Shown: piece after piece, positions 31,739 to 39,815 of the stretch
How the letters are laid out: each line of letters opens with the position of its first letter
How positions within the stretch are numbered: the stretch's first letter is position 1
NCBI RefSeq assembly: GCF_025642135.1
Contig: NZ_CP106793.1
Location: forward strand, 496,001-560,000
Direction: 5' to 3'
From: Streptomyces cynarae
Lineage (GTDB): Bacteria; Actinomycetota; Actinomycetes; Streptomycetales; Streptomycetaceae
DNA: 64,000 nt
The notes under the pieces: generated by a model
Database searches by the model: none
What the model saw: the letters and a program-made list of their open reading frames with translations, nothing else
Told to the model about the DNA's origin: nothing
Position numbers and translations under genes: made by a program

Positions 31739-32671
31739 TCAGCCCTTGACGGCTCCGCTGGTGAGGCCGCGGACGAAGTACCGCTGCAGGGTCAGGAACA
31801 CCAGGATCGGGACGAGCATGGAGAACAGGCCGCCGGCCGTGACGAGTTCCCAGCCCGTGCCCTGCTGTCCCAGCAGGCCGTTGGTCGCGATGGTGATCGG
31901 CTGCTTGTCGCCCGGGCCCACGAAGATCAGGGCGACGAGCAGGTCGTTCCAGACCCACAGGAACTGGAAGATCGCGAAGGACGCCAGTGCGGGAGCCGAC
32001 ATCGGCAGGATCAGCCGGTAGAAGGTCTGGAAGTGGCTCGCGCCGTCGATCTTGGCGGACTCGACGACGTCCTTGGGCAGGGTCGCCATGTAGTTGCGCA
32101 GGATGTAGACGGCCAGCGACATGCCGAAGCCGATGTGGGCGAGCCAGGCGGCCGGGAAGGTGCCGTTGAGGTGGACGGATGCGTAGAGCTTGATGATGGG
32201 GACGAAGGCGACGTAGTTCGGGACGACGAGCAGGCTCACGATGACGATGAAGAGGACGTCGCGTCCCTTGAACGTCATGAACGTGAAGGCGTAGGCGGCG
32301 AAGGCGGCGATGAGGATCGGCAGGAACACCGCCGGGAGCGTGATGGCCAGGCTGTTGAAGAAGGCCGACCCGAGATCGCCCTGCTCGATGGCCTTGGCGT
32401 AGTTGCCGGTGGTCAGGTCGGCGAGTCCGCCAGGGTGGGCGAACAGGGTCCACCAACCGCTGGAGTTCGCGGCGTCGACGGTACGGAACGACGTGACGAC
32501 GACCCCGAGGGTGGGCACGATCCACAGGGCGCACACGAACAGCACGCTCAGCCTGACCGGGAGCGGGCTGCGCCTGCCGCTCCTCCTGCCGGGGGGCGCC
32601 TGGGCGCCTCGCCGCGGGCGGAATCGGCGCGGGGTCGCCGGGGTGATCGTCGGGGTGGTCTGGGTGGTCAT
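31739..32671 (-). CDS. Alpha-glucoside ABC permease (AglG/MalG type)
   Basis: The 310-residue permease has a Pro/Arg-rich cytosolic head and then six spans starting SVLFVCALWIVPTLGVVVTS. The EAA loop is VESAKIDGASHFQTFYRLIL and the C-terminus is VRGLTSGAVKG. The proline-rich head and the TFMTFKGRDVLFI block are usual for AglG. The ATG at 32671 overlaps the stop of the upstream permease (ATGA). Confidence 0.93.
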   Translation of the reverse strand: MTTQTTPTITPATPRRFRPRRGAQAPPGRRSGRRSPLPVRLSVLFVCALWIVPTLGVVVTSFRTVDAANSSGWWTLFAHPGGLADLTTGNYAKAIEQGDLGSAFFNSLAITLPAVFLPILIAAFAAYAFTFMTFKGRDVLFIVIVSLLVVPNYVAFVPIIKLYASVHLNGTFPAAWLAHIGFGMSLAVYILRNYMATLPKDVVESAKIDGASHFQTFYRLILPMSAPALASFAIFQFLWVWNDLLVALIFVGPGDKQPITIATNGLLGQQGTGWELVTAGGLFSMLVPILVFLTLQRYFVRGLTSGAVKG

Positions 32672-33648
32672 GCCGACTCCTCCGCCCTGAAGTGGCGAAT
32701 CTGGTAGATCATGATCGGCACGATGGCGATGAGCAGCATGACGACGATCGCCGATGCGTAGCCGTAGTTGTAGTTGGTGTAGAGCTGGTTGAAGAACTCC
32801 AGGCCGACGACGTTGGTGTTGAAGGCCCCGTTGGTCATCACGTAGATCACGTCGAAGATCTTCATGACGGTGATGAGGATGGTGACGAAGACCGTGATGA
32901 CCGTCCCGCGGATCTGCGGGATGATGATGCGCCAGAAGATCCGCAGTTCGCCGGCGCCGTCCAGGCGGGCCGCTTCGAGGGTCTCCGCGGGGACGCCCTT
33001 GATGGCCGCGGACAGCAGCACCATGGAGAAGCCGGTCTGTCCCCACAGCAGCATGACCATGAGCAGCAGGCTGTTGGCGTGCAGGGTGCTCTGCTGGAGC
33101 CAGGGGATCGGGTCGTGGCCGAAGGCGGTGACGATGCCGTTGAGCAGGCCGGTCTGCGGCTGGCCCGCGGGCTGGGCGGCGTACATGAAGCGCCACACCG
33201 TGGCCGAGCCCACGGCGCTGATGGCCATGGGCATGAAGACGACGGTCTTGGCCGCCTTCTCGGCCCTGGGTGTCAGTCGGTCGGCGAGTGTGGCGACGAG
33301 CAGGCCCACCACGATGCAGGCGGCCGGAACGACGACGATCCACAGCAGTGTGTTGAGCAGGGTCTGCCGGAAGGCCGGCGTTCCGAGGAGCTTGCCGAAG
33401 TTGTCGAGGCCGACGAAGCGTGAGCCGTCGCTGCTCTTGAAGCTGTTGATGATGGTGATGACGGTCGGGTACACCAGGTACACCCCGATCGCCGCGACCG
33501 CCGGCGCGACGTAGAAATAGGGCTTGATCCGGTTCTCCCAGCGGCCCGGCAGGGCCTCGGCGAGCTTGTTGAGGGCCCAGTAGACGACCAGGGCGGCGGC
33601 GATGCCCGCCAGTACCGTGAGGATCGTCGAGAGTACTTGGCTGACCAC
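32668..33648 (-). CDS. Alpha-glucoside ABC permease (AglF/MalF type)
   Basis: The 326-residue permease uses the GTG at 33648 because AAAGGGA lies about 8 bp upstream. The longer ATG at 33720 would lie in the intercistronic hairpin. It has an extra N-terminal span (VLSTILTVLAGIAAALVVYW) before the core permease, characteristic of AglF, then KPYFYVAPAVAAIGVYLVYP and the EAA loop EAARLDGAGELRIFWRIIIP. It forms the channel with the downstream permease. Confidence 0.92.
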   Translation of the reverse strand: MVSQVLSTILTVLAGIAAALVVYWALNKLAEALPGRWENRIKPYFYVAPAVAAIGVYLVYPTVITIINSFKSSDGSRFVGLDNFGKLLGTPAFRQTLLNTLLWIVVVPAACIVVGLLVATLADRLTPRAEKAAKTVVFMPMAISAVGSATVWRFMYAAQPAGQPQTGLLNGIVTAFGHDPIPWLQQSTLHANSLLLMVMLLWGQTGFSMVLLSAAIKGVPAETLEAARLDGAGELRIFWRIIIPQIRGTVITVFVTILITVMKIFDVIYVMTNGAFNTNVVGLEFFNQLYTNYNYGYASAIVVMLLIAIVPIMIYQIRHFRAEESA

Positions 33649-33696
33649 GGCGGTCCCTTTCCTCGAACGTGAGTCGTTGTCGGTCGGTTCGGTGGG

Positions 33697-33736
33697 CGCC
33701 GCGGGCGGGCGGGACTGCAACTCGCCCGCCGCGGCG
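33697..33736 (-). terminator. Intercistronic GC-rich hairpin
   Basis: A stem of about 12 bp (CCGCGGGCGGGCG near 33699-33711 with CGCCCGCCGCGG at 33723-33734, one bulge) lies between the binding-protein stop and the first permease start. Such hairpins commonly lower permease expression relative to the binding protein by partial termination or mRNA protection. Confidence 0.55.
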
Positions 33737-33753
33737 GCCCTTCCGCGTGGTGG

Positions 33754-35049
33754 TCAGCCGGCGGGCCAGCTGGCGTCTATGTTCTTCAGGGCGGTGTCCA
33801 GCGACTCCTGGCCGGAGATCCAGGCCGTCATGTCCTTCCAGAAGGTCCCTGAGCCGACCGCGGACGGCATCGCGTCGGACCCGTCGAAGGCGAACCCGGT
33901 GGAGTCGTAGGCGACCTTGGCGATCGACTGCGTCGTCTTCAGCGGGTAGTTGCCGAGCGGGAAGTCCTTGTGCGGGGAGATGAAGGAGGAGCCGTTCTTC
34001 GCGGCGGTGGTGCCGAGGTCGGTGGCCGCGAGCAGCTTCATGACCTTGCGGGCGGACGGGCTGTCCTTGTAGATGGAGGCCGTGTCGCCGCCGCCCTCGA
34101 CGGGGTTCTCGCCGCCGGTCGTGGCCGGGGGCAGGCCGAAGACGCCGACTTCGGAGTCCAGGTTCTTCTGGACGGACTTGGGGAAGAAGCCGGTGATGAA
34201 GCTGCCCTGCTGGTACATGTAGCAACCGGGCTTGCTGTTGAACATCGGGTTGCCTGCGGTCCCGAAGGCGTTGCTGGCGATCGACTTCCGGCCGCCGAGC
34301 ACGTTGCCGTCGGTGAAGGCGATCTTCTGGAACTGGGCGGCGGCCTGGCGGACCAGCGGCGAGTCGAACTTGATCTTGTGTGAGATCCAGTCGTTGTACT
34401 TGGCGACGCCGCCGTACTTGAGGATCAGGTTCTCGAACCAGTCGGTGGCGGGCCAGCCCGTCGCCGTGCCGGACTCGATGCCCAGGCACCAGGGCGTCTT
34501 CCCGTCGGACTTGATCTTCTCCGTGAGGGCGTTGAGCTCTTCGAGGGTCTTCGGGGCGGTGTAACCCGCCGCCTCGAACGCCTTCTTCGGGTAGAAGACC
34601 AGGCCCTTGACGTTCATGCTGACCATCAGGCCGTAGATCTTGCCGTTCACCTTGGCGACGTCCAATGTGCCCGCCGTCATGCTCTTCTGGAGCGCCGGGA
34701 GATCGAGGACGTCGTCCAGCGGAGTGATCTTGCCCTTGGCCGCGAGGTCCTTGATGATGCCCGGCTGCGGCATCAGGGCGATGTCTGGGGCGTCGTCGGC
34801 CTGCACCTTCTGCACGATGATCTGGTTGAGGTTGTCGACCTTGCGCCACTGGACGGTGATCCCCTGCGCCTTGGCGCGGGGGTCGAGCTGGGCCTTGAGA
34901 CCGTCGATGACCGGCTGGTCCATGCTCGTCCAGATGGTGATGGTCTTCGTGTCGCCCGCACCGCTGCCGGAGCCGGACGAGCAACCGGTGGCGAGCAGTG
35001 CGAGCGCACTGAGCGTGCTCACGCCGACAACAAGCTTCCGCCTGGACAT
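33754..35049 (-). CDS. Alpha-glucoside ABC substrate-binding lipoprotein (AglE type)
   Basis: The 431-residue lipoprotein uses the ATG at 35049 (MSRRKLVVGVSTLSALALLA), with AGGAGGAA upstream. The lipobox is LATGCSSG, followed by a Gly/Ser linker. The mature part is a family 1 binding protein (ITIWTSMDQPVIDGLKAQ, GLVFYPKKAFEAAGYTAPKT, KPGCYMYQQGSFITGFFPKS). AglE proteins bind maltose, sucrose and trehalose. It heads the operon and follows a good promoter flanked by repeats. Confidence 0.93.
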   Translation of the reverse strand: MSRRKLVVGVSTLSALALLATGCSSGSGSGAGDTKTITIWTSMDQPVIDGLKAQLDPRAKAQGITVQWRKVDNLNQIIVQKVQADDAPDIALMPQPGIIKDLAAKGKITPLDDVLDLPALQKSMTAGTLDVAKVNGKIYGLMVSMNVKGLVFYPKKAFEAAGYTAPKTLEELNALTEKIKSDGKTPWCLGIESGTATGWPATDWFENLILKYGGVAKYNDWISHKIKFDSPLVRQAAAQFQKIAFTDGNVLGGRKSIASNAFGTAGNPMFNSKPGCYMYQQGSFITGFFPKSVQKNLDSEVGVFGLPPATTGGENPVEGGGDTASIYKDSPSARKVMKLLAATDLGTTAAKNGSSFISPHKDFPLGNYPLKTTQSIAKVAYDSTGFAFDGSDAMPSAVGSGTFWKDMTAWISGQESLDTALKNIDASWPAG

Positions 35050-35178
35050 GCGTTCCTCCTTGGCCGGTGACCGCTCGGCGGTGAAGCCGCCGTCGCGCAC
35101 CTGAGGTGACCTCGCCTGCCGGGGCGGGTCTTGCACCAGGCCACCGCGGCGGGTTACTAATTCGGGTTAGTGGCCCGA

Positions 35179-35208
35179 AAGCTAGCCGCCCCCCGTTTCT
35201 CGCGTCAA
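35179..35208 (-). promoter_or_regulatory. Promoter of the alpha-glucoside operon
   Basis: On the minus strand, TTGACG (35203-35208), an 18-bp spacer and TAGCTT (35179-35184) match the vegetative sigma consensus. Downstream, ACTAA (35156-35160) and TTAGT (35167-35171) form an inverted repeat at the start point. CGGGTTA is directly repeated at 35150 and 35164. Confidence 0.65.
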
Positions 35209-35211
35209 GAA

Positions 35212-35222
35212 CTTGTTACAAG
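35212..35222. promoter_or_regulatory. Candidate operator CTTGTTACAAG
   Basis: Five-base arms CTTGT and ACAAG flank a single T just upstream of the -35 box. The site is a plausible target of the adjacent LacI protein. Streptomyces MalR/AglR sites also contain CTTG/CAAG arms (family knowledge, not tested here). Confidence 0.5.
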
Positions 35223-35268
35223 GGAGTTATCGGTGGATGTCCGCACGTATCGGCGGGACCGGCCCGAC

Positions 35269-36327
35269 TCAGACCTGGGTGGGCCCGCCGACCGGGGCCG
35301 CTGTGGAGTCCCGCAGCACGAGCGGGCAGTGCACGAGGGTGCGCCCGTTCCCCACGGCGGGCTCCCCGGCGGCCAGCTGCTCGGCGGCCAGCCGGCCCAT
35401 CACGTCATAGGGCAGCCGTACGGTGCTCAGCGCCGGGTGGATCTCCGCCGCGAGCTGGAACTGGTCGTCGTACCCCATCACCGAGACGTCCTCGGGCACC
35501 CGGACCCCCGCCTCCAGCAGGGCCAGGATCGCGCCGACGGCCATCCGGTCGTTGCCGCACATGATCGCGGTCGGCCGGGGACCACGTCGCAGCAGCTTCC
35601 GCGCCAGCTCGTAGCCGGAGTCCGCGTGGTAGTTGCCGGCCATCACGGTGTGGTTCCGCGGGTCGAGTCCCGCCCCGCGCAGCGCCTCACGGAAACCGCG
35701 CAGCCGGGATTTGGTGGCCCAGGCGCTCACCGCGCCGGTGAGGTAGGCGATGTCCCGGTGCCCGAGGTCGAGCAGCGCCTGAGTGGCCTCCCGGCCACCG
35801 CGCACCTCGTCGGGCAGGATCGACGGAACGGAGTCGTCCGGGACGAAGCAGTTCAGCAGAATCGTGGGGACCCGCCGGGCGTCGTCCGGGAGCACCACCG
35901 ACTTGGTGCCGACCGCCGCGAAGATCAGAGCGTCGACCTGCCGGTCGAGCAGGTCGGCGACCAGTTGTGCCGCCTGTCGGTTCGAGGCACCGGTGTTGAC
36001 CAGGAGCAGCAGATTGCCGTGGCGGAGGGACGCCTCGTGTGCTCCCTTGATCGCGGAGGCGGCGAACACGCCGAAGTCGACGTCGTGACTGACGAAACCG
36101 ATGGTCGCACTGCGCCCCTGGCGCAGTCCCTGCGCGGCCCGGTTGGGACGGTAGTCGAGTTCGGCGACCGCCTGCAGGACCCGCTGCCGGGTCTCGTCGC
36201 TGATCGTCTGACCGGCTGTCCGGTTGAGCACGAACGAGACGGTCGCGGGCGACACGCCGGCCAGACGCGCGACATCGGCACGGCGAGGCCTTCTCGCCCC
36301 CGGTCGGTGATCTTCATGGGTTGACAC
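35269..36327 (-). CDS. LacI-family regulator of the alpha-glucoside / GH32 locus
   Basis: The 352-residue regulator uses the GTG at 36327 (VSTHEDHRPGARRP). The HTH is ADVARLAGVSPATVSFVLN, the hinge is RPNRAAQGLRQGRSATIGF, and the effector domain ends VLRDSTAAPVGGP. It lies between the alpha-glucoside operon and the divergent GH32 gene, so it probably controls both in response to sucrose- or maltose-type sugars. An ATG at 36375 would add 16 residues without better support. Confidence 0.9.
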   Translation of the reverse strand: MSTHEDHRPGARRPRRADVARLAGVSPATVSFVLNRTAGQTISDETRQRVLQAVAELDYRPNRAAQGLRQGRSATIGFVSHDVDFGVFAASAIKGAHEASLRHGNLLLLVNTGASNRQAAQLVADLLDRQVDALIFAAVGTKSVVLPDDARRVPTILLNCFVPDDSVPSILPDEVRGGREATQALLDLGHRDIAYLTGAVSAWATKSRLRGFREALRGAGLDPRNHTVMAGNYHADSGYELARKLLRRGPRPTAIMCGNDRMAVGAILALLEAGVRVPEDVSVMGYDDQFQLAAEIHPALSTVRLPYDVMGRLAAEQLAAGEPAVGNGRTLVHCPLVLRDSTAAPVGGPTQV

Positions 36328-36330
36328 GCC

Positions 36331-36389
36331 GCAAGCGTACGAGACGTCTCCGGTCCTGAGCACCAGTTCCCACACCCATCAGCGCTTGC
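36331..36389. promoter_or_regulatory. Separated inverted half-sites in the lacI/GH32 divergent region
   Basis: GCAAGCG (36331-36337) and CGCTTGC (36383-36389) are exact inverse copies 45 bp apart between the two divergent starts. They may be two repressor half-sites joined by looping, or chance. A TTGCAG (36386-36391) could be the GH32 -35 box, but the -10 is poor. Confidence 0.35.
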
Positions 36390-36431
36390 AGCTTCGTGTG
36401 CATTTCATACGCAGTGAGAGGAATCTTCGAC

Positions 36432-37739
36432 ATGCCCGCATGGCTCCACTACGCGCCCGCGAAAGGCTGGATGAACGACCCCAACGGGCTCGTCCACTGG
36501 CAGGGGCGGCACCACCTCTTCTACCAGTACAACCCGGAAGGCACAGAGTTCACCAACCAGCACTGGGGGCATGCCAGTTCCCCCGACCTGCTCACCTGGA
36601 CCGAGCACGAGGTGGCGCTCTTCCCCGGCCCGGCCGGATCCGCGCCGTACGACGCGACCGCCTGTTTCTCGGGCTGCGCGGTGGAACACGACGGCGGAGT
36701 GTCGATCCTCTACACCGGCGTGCTCGGCGACGCCCAGCTCCCCTGCCTCGCGCGCGCCGCCGACGACGGACTGTCGAGCTTCGTCAAGGACCCGGCGAAC
36801 CCCCTCCTGTCCGCTCCCCCCGCCGCCGACATCACCGAATTCCGTGACCACAGCGTGTGGCACGAGGACGGCCGATGGCGTCAGCTCGTCGCGGGCGCGC
36901 GCCACGACCATGGCGGCTCGGTGTTCGCGCTTTCCTCGGCCGACCTGCGGGCGTGGGACTACGACGGCGTCTTCGTGGACCGGGCCGCGTCGAAGGTGCC
37001 GGGCGCGGTGTGGGAATGCCCCGACTACTTCGCCGTGGAGGACACGGGGGCACTGGTGGTCTCGGTCATCCACGAGGACGGCGAGGAGGGGCCTGCGGTG
37101 TGGTGGATGACCGGGACTGCGTCGGGGACCGGTTTCGAGGTGCGCGAAACCGGCATCGCGGATGTCGGCGACCGTTTCTATGCGCCGCAGTCGTACTGGA
37201 CCGCGGACGGCCGACGGATCCAGTTCGGCTGGATCCGCACCCACCAGGACCCGGCCGGCCGCAGTGGCCACGCGGTGGGCTTCATGAGCCTGCCACGCGA
37301 ACTCTCGGTGCGGCGTGGACGCCTGTACTGCAAGCCCGCAACCGAACTGACACGGCTGCGGCGGGCTTCGACCCCCGTACCGGTGGCCGGTACGGTCGGC
37401 CTGGACGGGGGCAGGAGCGCCGGGGAACTGGTGCTCGACGCGGCAGCGGCGGACGGTGCGCGGGCAGTCGCCCTCCGTTCCCTCGCCGGAGCCGAGATGA
37501 CCGTCGACCTGGCGGCGTTCGCCGGACTCGACGGACCGCTGCGGCTGTTCTGGGACGCGGGCATCATCGAGGTCTTCCGCGGCGGCGTGGCGGGGACATG
37601 GTCCGACCTGCGGGTCTCCGACGTCGTCACACTGCGGCTGGACGGCGGCACGGCTGCGGCAGGCGGACGAATCGAGGTCTGGGACCTCGCCCGACCGGAA
37701 CGCTTCACCGGCCCGGCGGCCGGCCTCGGCACCGGATGA
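36432..37739 (+). CDS. GH32 beta-fructofuranosidase (sucrase/levanase type)
   Basis: The 435-residue enzyme uses the ATG at 36432 (MPAWLHYAPAKGWMNDPNGL), with GAGAGGAA upstream. WMNDPNG carries the nucleophile Asp, EFRDHSVW the transition-state Asp and VWECPDYFAV the acid Glu, the three GH32 signatures in order. A C-terminal beta-sandwich (FWDAGIIEVFRGG) completes the fold. There is no signal peptide, so it acts inside the cell on imported sucrose or fructo-oligosaccharides. This fits the neighbouring alpha-glucoside importer, which may carry sucrose. Confidence 0.94.
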   Translation: MPAWLHYAPAKGWMNDPNGLVHWQGRHHLFYQYNPEGTEFTNQHWGHASSPDLLTWTEHEVALFPGPAGSAPYDATACFSGCAVEHDGGVSILYTGVLGDAQLPCLARAADDGLSSFVKDPANPLLSAPPAADITEFRDHSVWHEDGRWRQLVAGARHDHGGSVFALSSADLRAWDYDGVFVDRAASKVPGAVWECPDYFAVEDTGALVVSVIHEDGEEGPAVWWMTGTASGTGFEVRETGIADVGDRFYAPQSYWTADGRRIQFGWIRTHQDPAGRSGHAVGFMSLPRELSVRRGRLYCKPATELTRLRRASTPVPVAGTVGLDGGRSAGELVLDAAAADGARAVALRSLAGAEMTVDLAAFAGLDGPLRLFWDAGIIEVFRGGVAGTWSDLRVSDVVTLRLDGGTAAAGGRIEVWDLARPERFTGPAAGLGTG

Positions 37740-38358
37740 AACGGGGTGCTCCGGCCATCTGCATGGGCCTCTCCTCCGACGCGAAGATCGGTCGTGTTCG
37801 AGCCCGCGGTCGCGGATCGGATCGGATCGGTCAGGAGGTCAGGGCCCTGGCTCCCCGCTGAACGTCGTCACAACATCGGCGCAGCCGATCGCCGGCCGGG
37901 CGCCGTCGGCCGGCGCGCGCAGTCCGTCTCCCCGCGGCCAGGAGGAGCGACGCGGAGACGGACCGTTCGCGGACGGCCGAACCCCGCACGTGGCTCAGCC
38001 GAACATGGAGGCTGTGGGACCTGGGTCTCCGCCAGGTTCTGAGCCGCCCGAGGGGGCGGGTCCGGGTACGGCCTGCTCGGAACCCGGCCCACCGCGGGCT
38101 CCGGGGAGGACCTTCCCCCTTCTCCGGAGCGACCAACGCCGAGAGAGACAGCGGGGATTCTGGCTGCCTGCAACGACAGTTGATGCAGTGAGGCCCGGAG
38201 TGCAGCGTCAACGGCGGGCGAGCCTCTGCGGCATCGGCCGACGCCGAAGACCATGGCGAAAGGCATGGCGGCATCCGGGTTCACCGGCGGGAGCGGGCCG
38301 GCAGAGGCACTCGGTAAGCCGCGAGGTGCAGACGAAGCCCCAGCGGCCTCTTGCTGCA
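37740..38358. other. 619-bp region without a recognised gene
   Basis: A minus-strand ORF (37868-38359) starts TGATG-coupled to the FAD-subunit gene. Its Pro/Arg/Ala-rich translation matches neither a 2Fe-2S nor a molybdopterin subunit, so I treat it as chance. Short GC-rich inverted repeats occur around 37880-37930. The missing partners of the FAD subunit may have been deleted here. Confidence 0.4.
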
Positions 38359-39078
38359 TCAGTTCGCGCCGGGACCGCCCACCAGTGCGGCCACTTGTGA
38401 GTGCACGACTTCCCGGGCGGTGGCTGAAAGGTCACCGACCGCCGTCGAACCCAGCGCGTGCAGTGTCTCGTCGACGTCGGAACCGCACGAGGCGTCTGCG
38501 CTGAGCACTTCGTAGCCGTCACGCACAGCGATACGAAGGCGGTGGCCATCGTCGTCGGAATGCACCGCCGAAGCGACGACGAGGGGCGGCGGACCGCCCG
38601 CCTCGCCCGGCAGTTTGCGGTACGCACAGGCGATCGGCTCACGCCAGTGCAGACTGAGCAGAACGGGACGCTTGGCCACCAGCTCGGCCAGGTCTGTCTC
38701 ATGCACTCCGTCGGGCCCCAGCACCACAGCCCGGGCGTCCAGCACGAGGGCCGCAGGCAGCAGGCAACGCAGCGCGCTGCCTACGAGGTTGCCACCGACG
38801 GTCGCCGTCCGCCGCACTGCGCCGGTACCCACCGAGGCGGCGGCCAGGCGCAGCACGTCCGGCACCCGCTCGTCCATCCGGTGTAGGACGACTGCGCCAC
38901 CGACGGTCTCCGGCCCCAGCACGTTGGCCTCGGGCAAGTCCCGCAAGGACATGGCCAGTTCGGGAAAACCGTCGCGCTGCCATGTGGCCCAGACAAGCGT
39001 CGCCCCGCCGACGGGAACTGCCCCTTCTGCCAAGCATGCCTGCGCATCGGACACCGACGTGGGCAGACGCAACAACAC
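38359..39078 (-). CDS. FAD-binding subunit of a xanthine-dehydrogenase-type oxidase, orphan
   Basis: The 239-residue protein belongs to the CoxM/XdhB FAD-binding family. AEGAVPVGGATLVWATW corresponds to the N-terminal FAD loop. VRRTATVGGNLVGSALRCLL is the second FAD signature (TVGGN). The C-terminal part has the usual CO-dehydrogenase flavoprotein layout. Such subunits pass electrons from a molybdopterin subunit and 2Fe-2S protein to acceptors. Neither partner is nearby, so it is an orphan or a remnant of a lost operon. The GTG start is well supported by GAGGAAGGAAGG. Confidence 0.8.
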   Translation of the reverse strand: MLLRLPTSVSDAQACLAEGAVPVGGATLVWATWQRDGFPELAMSLRDLPEANVLGPETVGGAVVLHRMDERVPDVLRLAAASVGTGAVRRTATVGGNLVGSALRCLLPAALVLDARAVVLGPDGVHETDLAELVAKRPVLLSLHWREPIACAYRKLPGEAGGPPPLVVASAVHSDDDGHRLRIAVRDGYEVLSADASCGSDVDETLHALGSTAVGDLSATAREVVHSQVAALVGGPGAN

Positions 39079-39770
39079 AGCAGCCTTCCTTCCTCAGAGG
39101 CGGCGTGAAGCCGAGGGGTCATGTTCTGGCCACCTCTCGGCCCTGCCAGCGCAGTCTTCTCGCCAGGGCGGGGGCGCGTACAGGGCTCACACGAGCACGC
39201 CGTGGGGTCTCGTCGGCGGGAATCGCAACACGGCAGCGGTGGCACACACCTGGCTGGGGGCAGCGGGCGACTCGAAAAGGCGCCTGCGGCGAGAGTTCAA
39301 GATACTCCCTGCCCACGACCTGGCGGGCCTTGACCAAGACGGGCTACTTCATCGGCTTGTCCGGCTCCATCGGAGGCCTGGTCACCTACGTCACCACCGT
39401 CCGCCCCGCCCTCACGGGGTCGTCCGTCCGCCCCGCCCTCCGGGGGTCGTCGGACGCGGCCGACAACGTCGCTGTGCTGCGATCCGCGCGTATCAGGCTC
39501 TGCCGGAACAGAAGAGGTGACGGCAACGGCCCGGACGGTGATGACGGTGGGCTGGTGTCCCTGTAGCCGTCTGAGGGACGGATGGGCCGGTCTGGAAGGT
39601 GTTGTGCCGTTGCAGGATGCTGTCCTCGTCGCCGCACGCGAACAAAGGGTCGATCAGCCGGTCGCTGCCGCGGTGCGTGAGGTCGTCTCAGGGTGTCGCC
39701 GTCAGGCGACCGGGCCGCTGAAGTCCGGCCACGGCGGGCGCCGCATCCGGCGGTGTCCGCCACCGATGTT
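39079..39770. other. Region without a recognised gene, with a 27-bp tandem repeat
   Basis: No convincing ORF. A 26-bp unit beginning GTCCGCCCCGCCCTC occurs at 39399-39424 and again at 39426-39451, with one or two differences. The plus-strand translation around it (KTGYFIGLSGSIGGLVTYVT) is membrane-like but not extendable into a gene. Confidence 0.4.
39399..39451. repeat. Two-copy 27-bp-period tandem repeat
   Basis: Two near-identical 26-bp units separated by one base (39399-39424 and 39426-39451). The period of 27 bp equals nine codons, so it could derive from a coding repeat (VRPALTGSS / VRPALRGSS). Confidence 0.7.
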
Positions 39771-39809
39771 CTCCCGGGACCGGAACCCGAAAAGGGGCGG
39801 TCCCGGGAG
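39771..39809 (-). terminator. Hairpin after the SGNH hydrolase gene
   Basis: CTCCCGGGACC (39771-39781) pairs perfectly with GGTCCCGGGAG (39799-39809) over a 17-nt loop, 7 bp past the stop codon on the minus strand. Confidence 0.8.
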
Positions 39810-39815
39810 CGGGGG

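Noticed and set aside
31739..34984. A 1,081-codon minus-strand frame over the alpha-glucoside genes
   Set aside because: Only 31739-32671 is the permease. The rest is an out-of-frame shadow of the other permease and the binding protein.
37868..38359. ORF coupled (TGATG) to the FAD-subunit gene
   Set aside because: Its Pro/Arg/Ser-rich sequence matches no 2Fe-2S or molybdopterin subunit and shows no conserved blocks.
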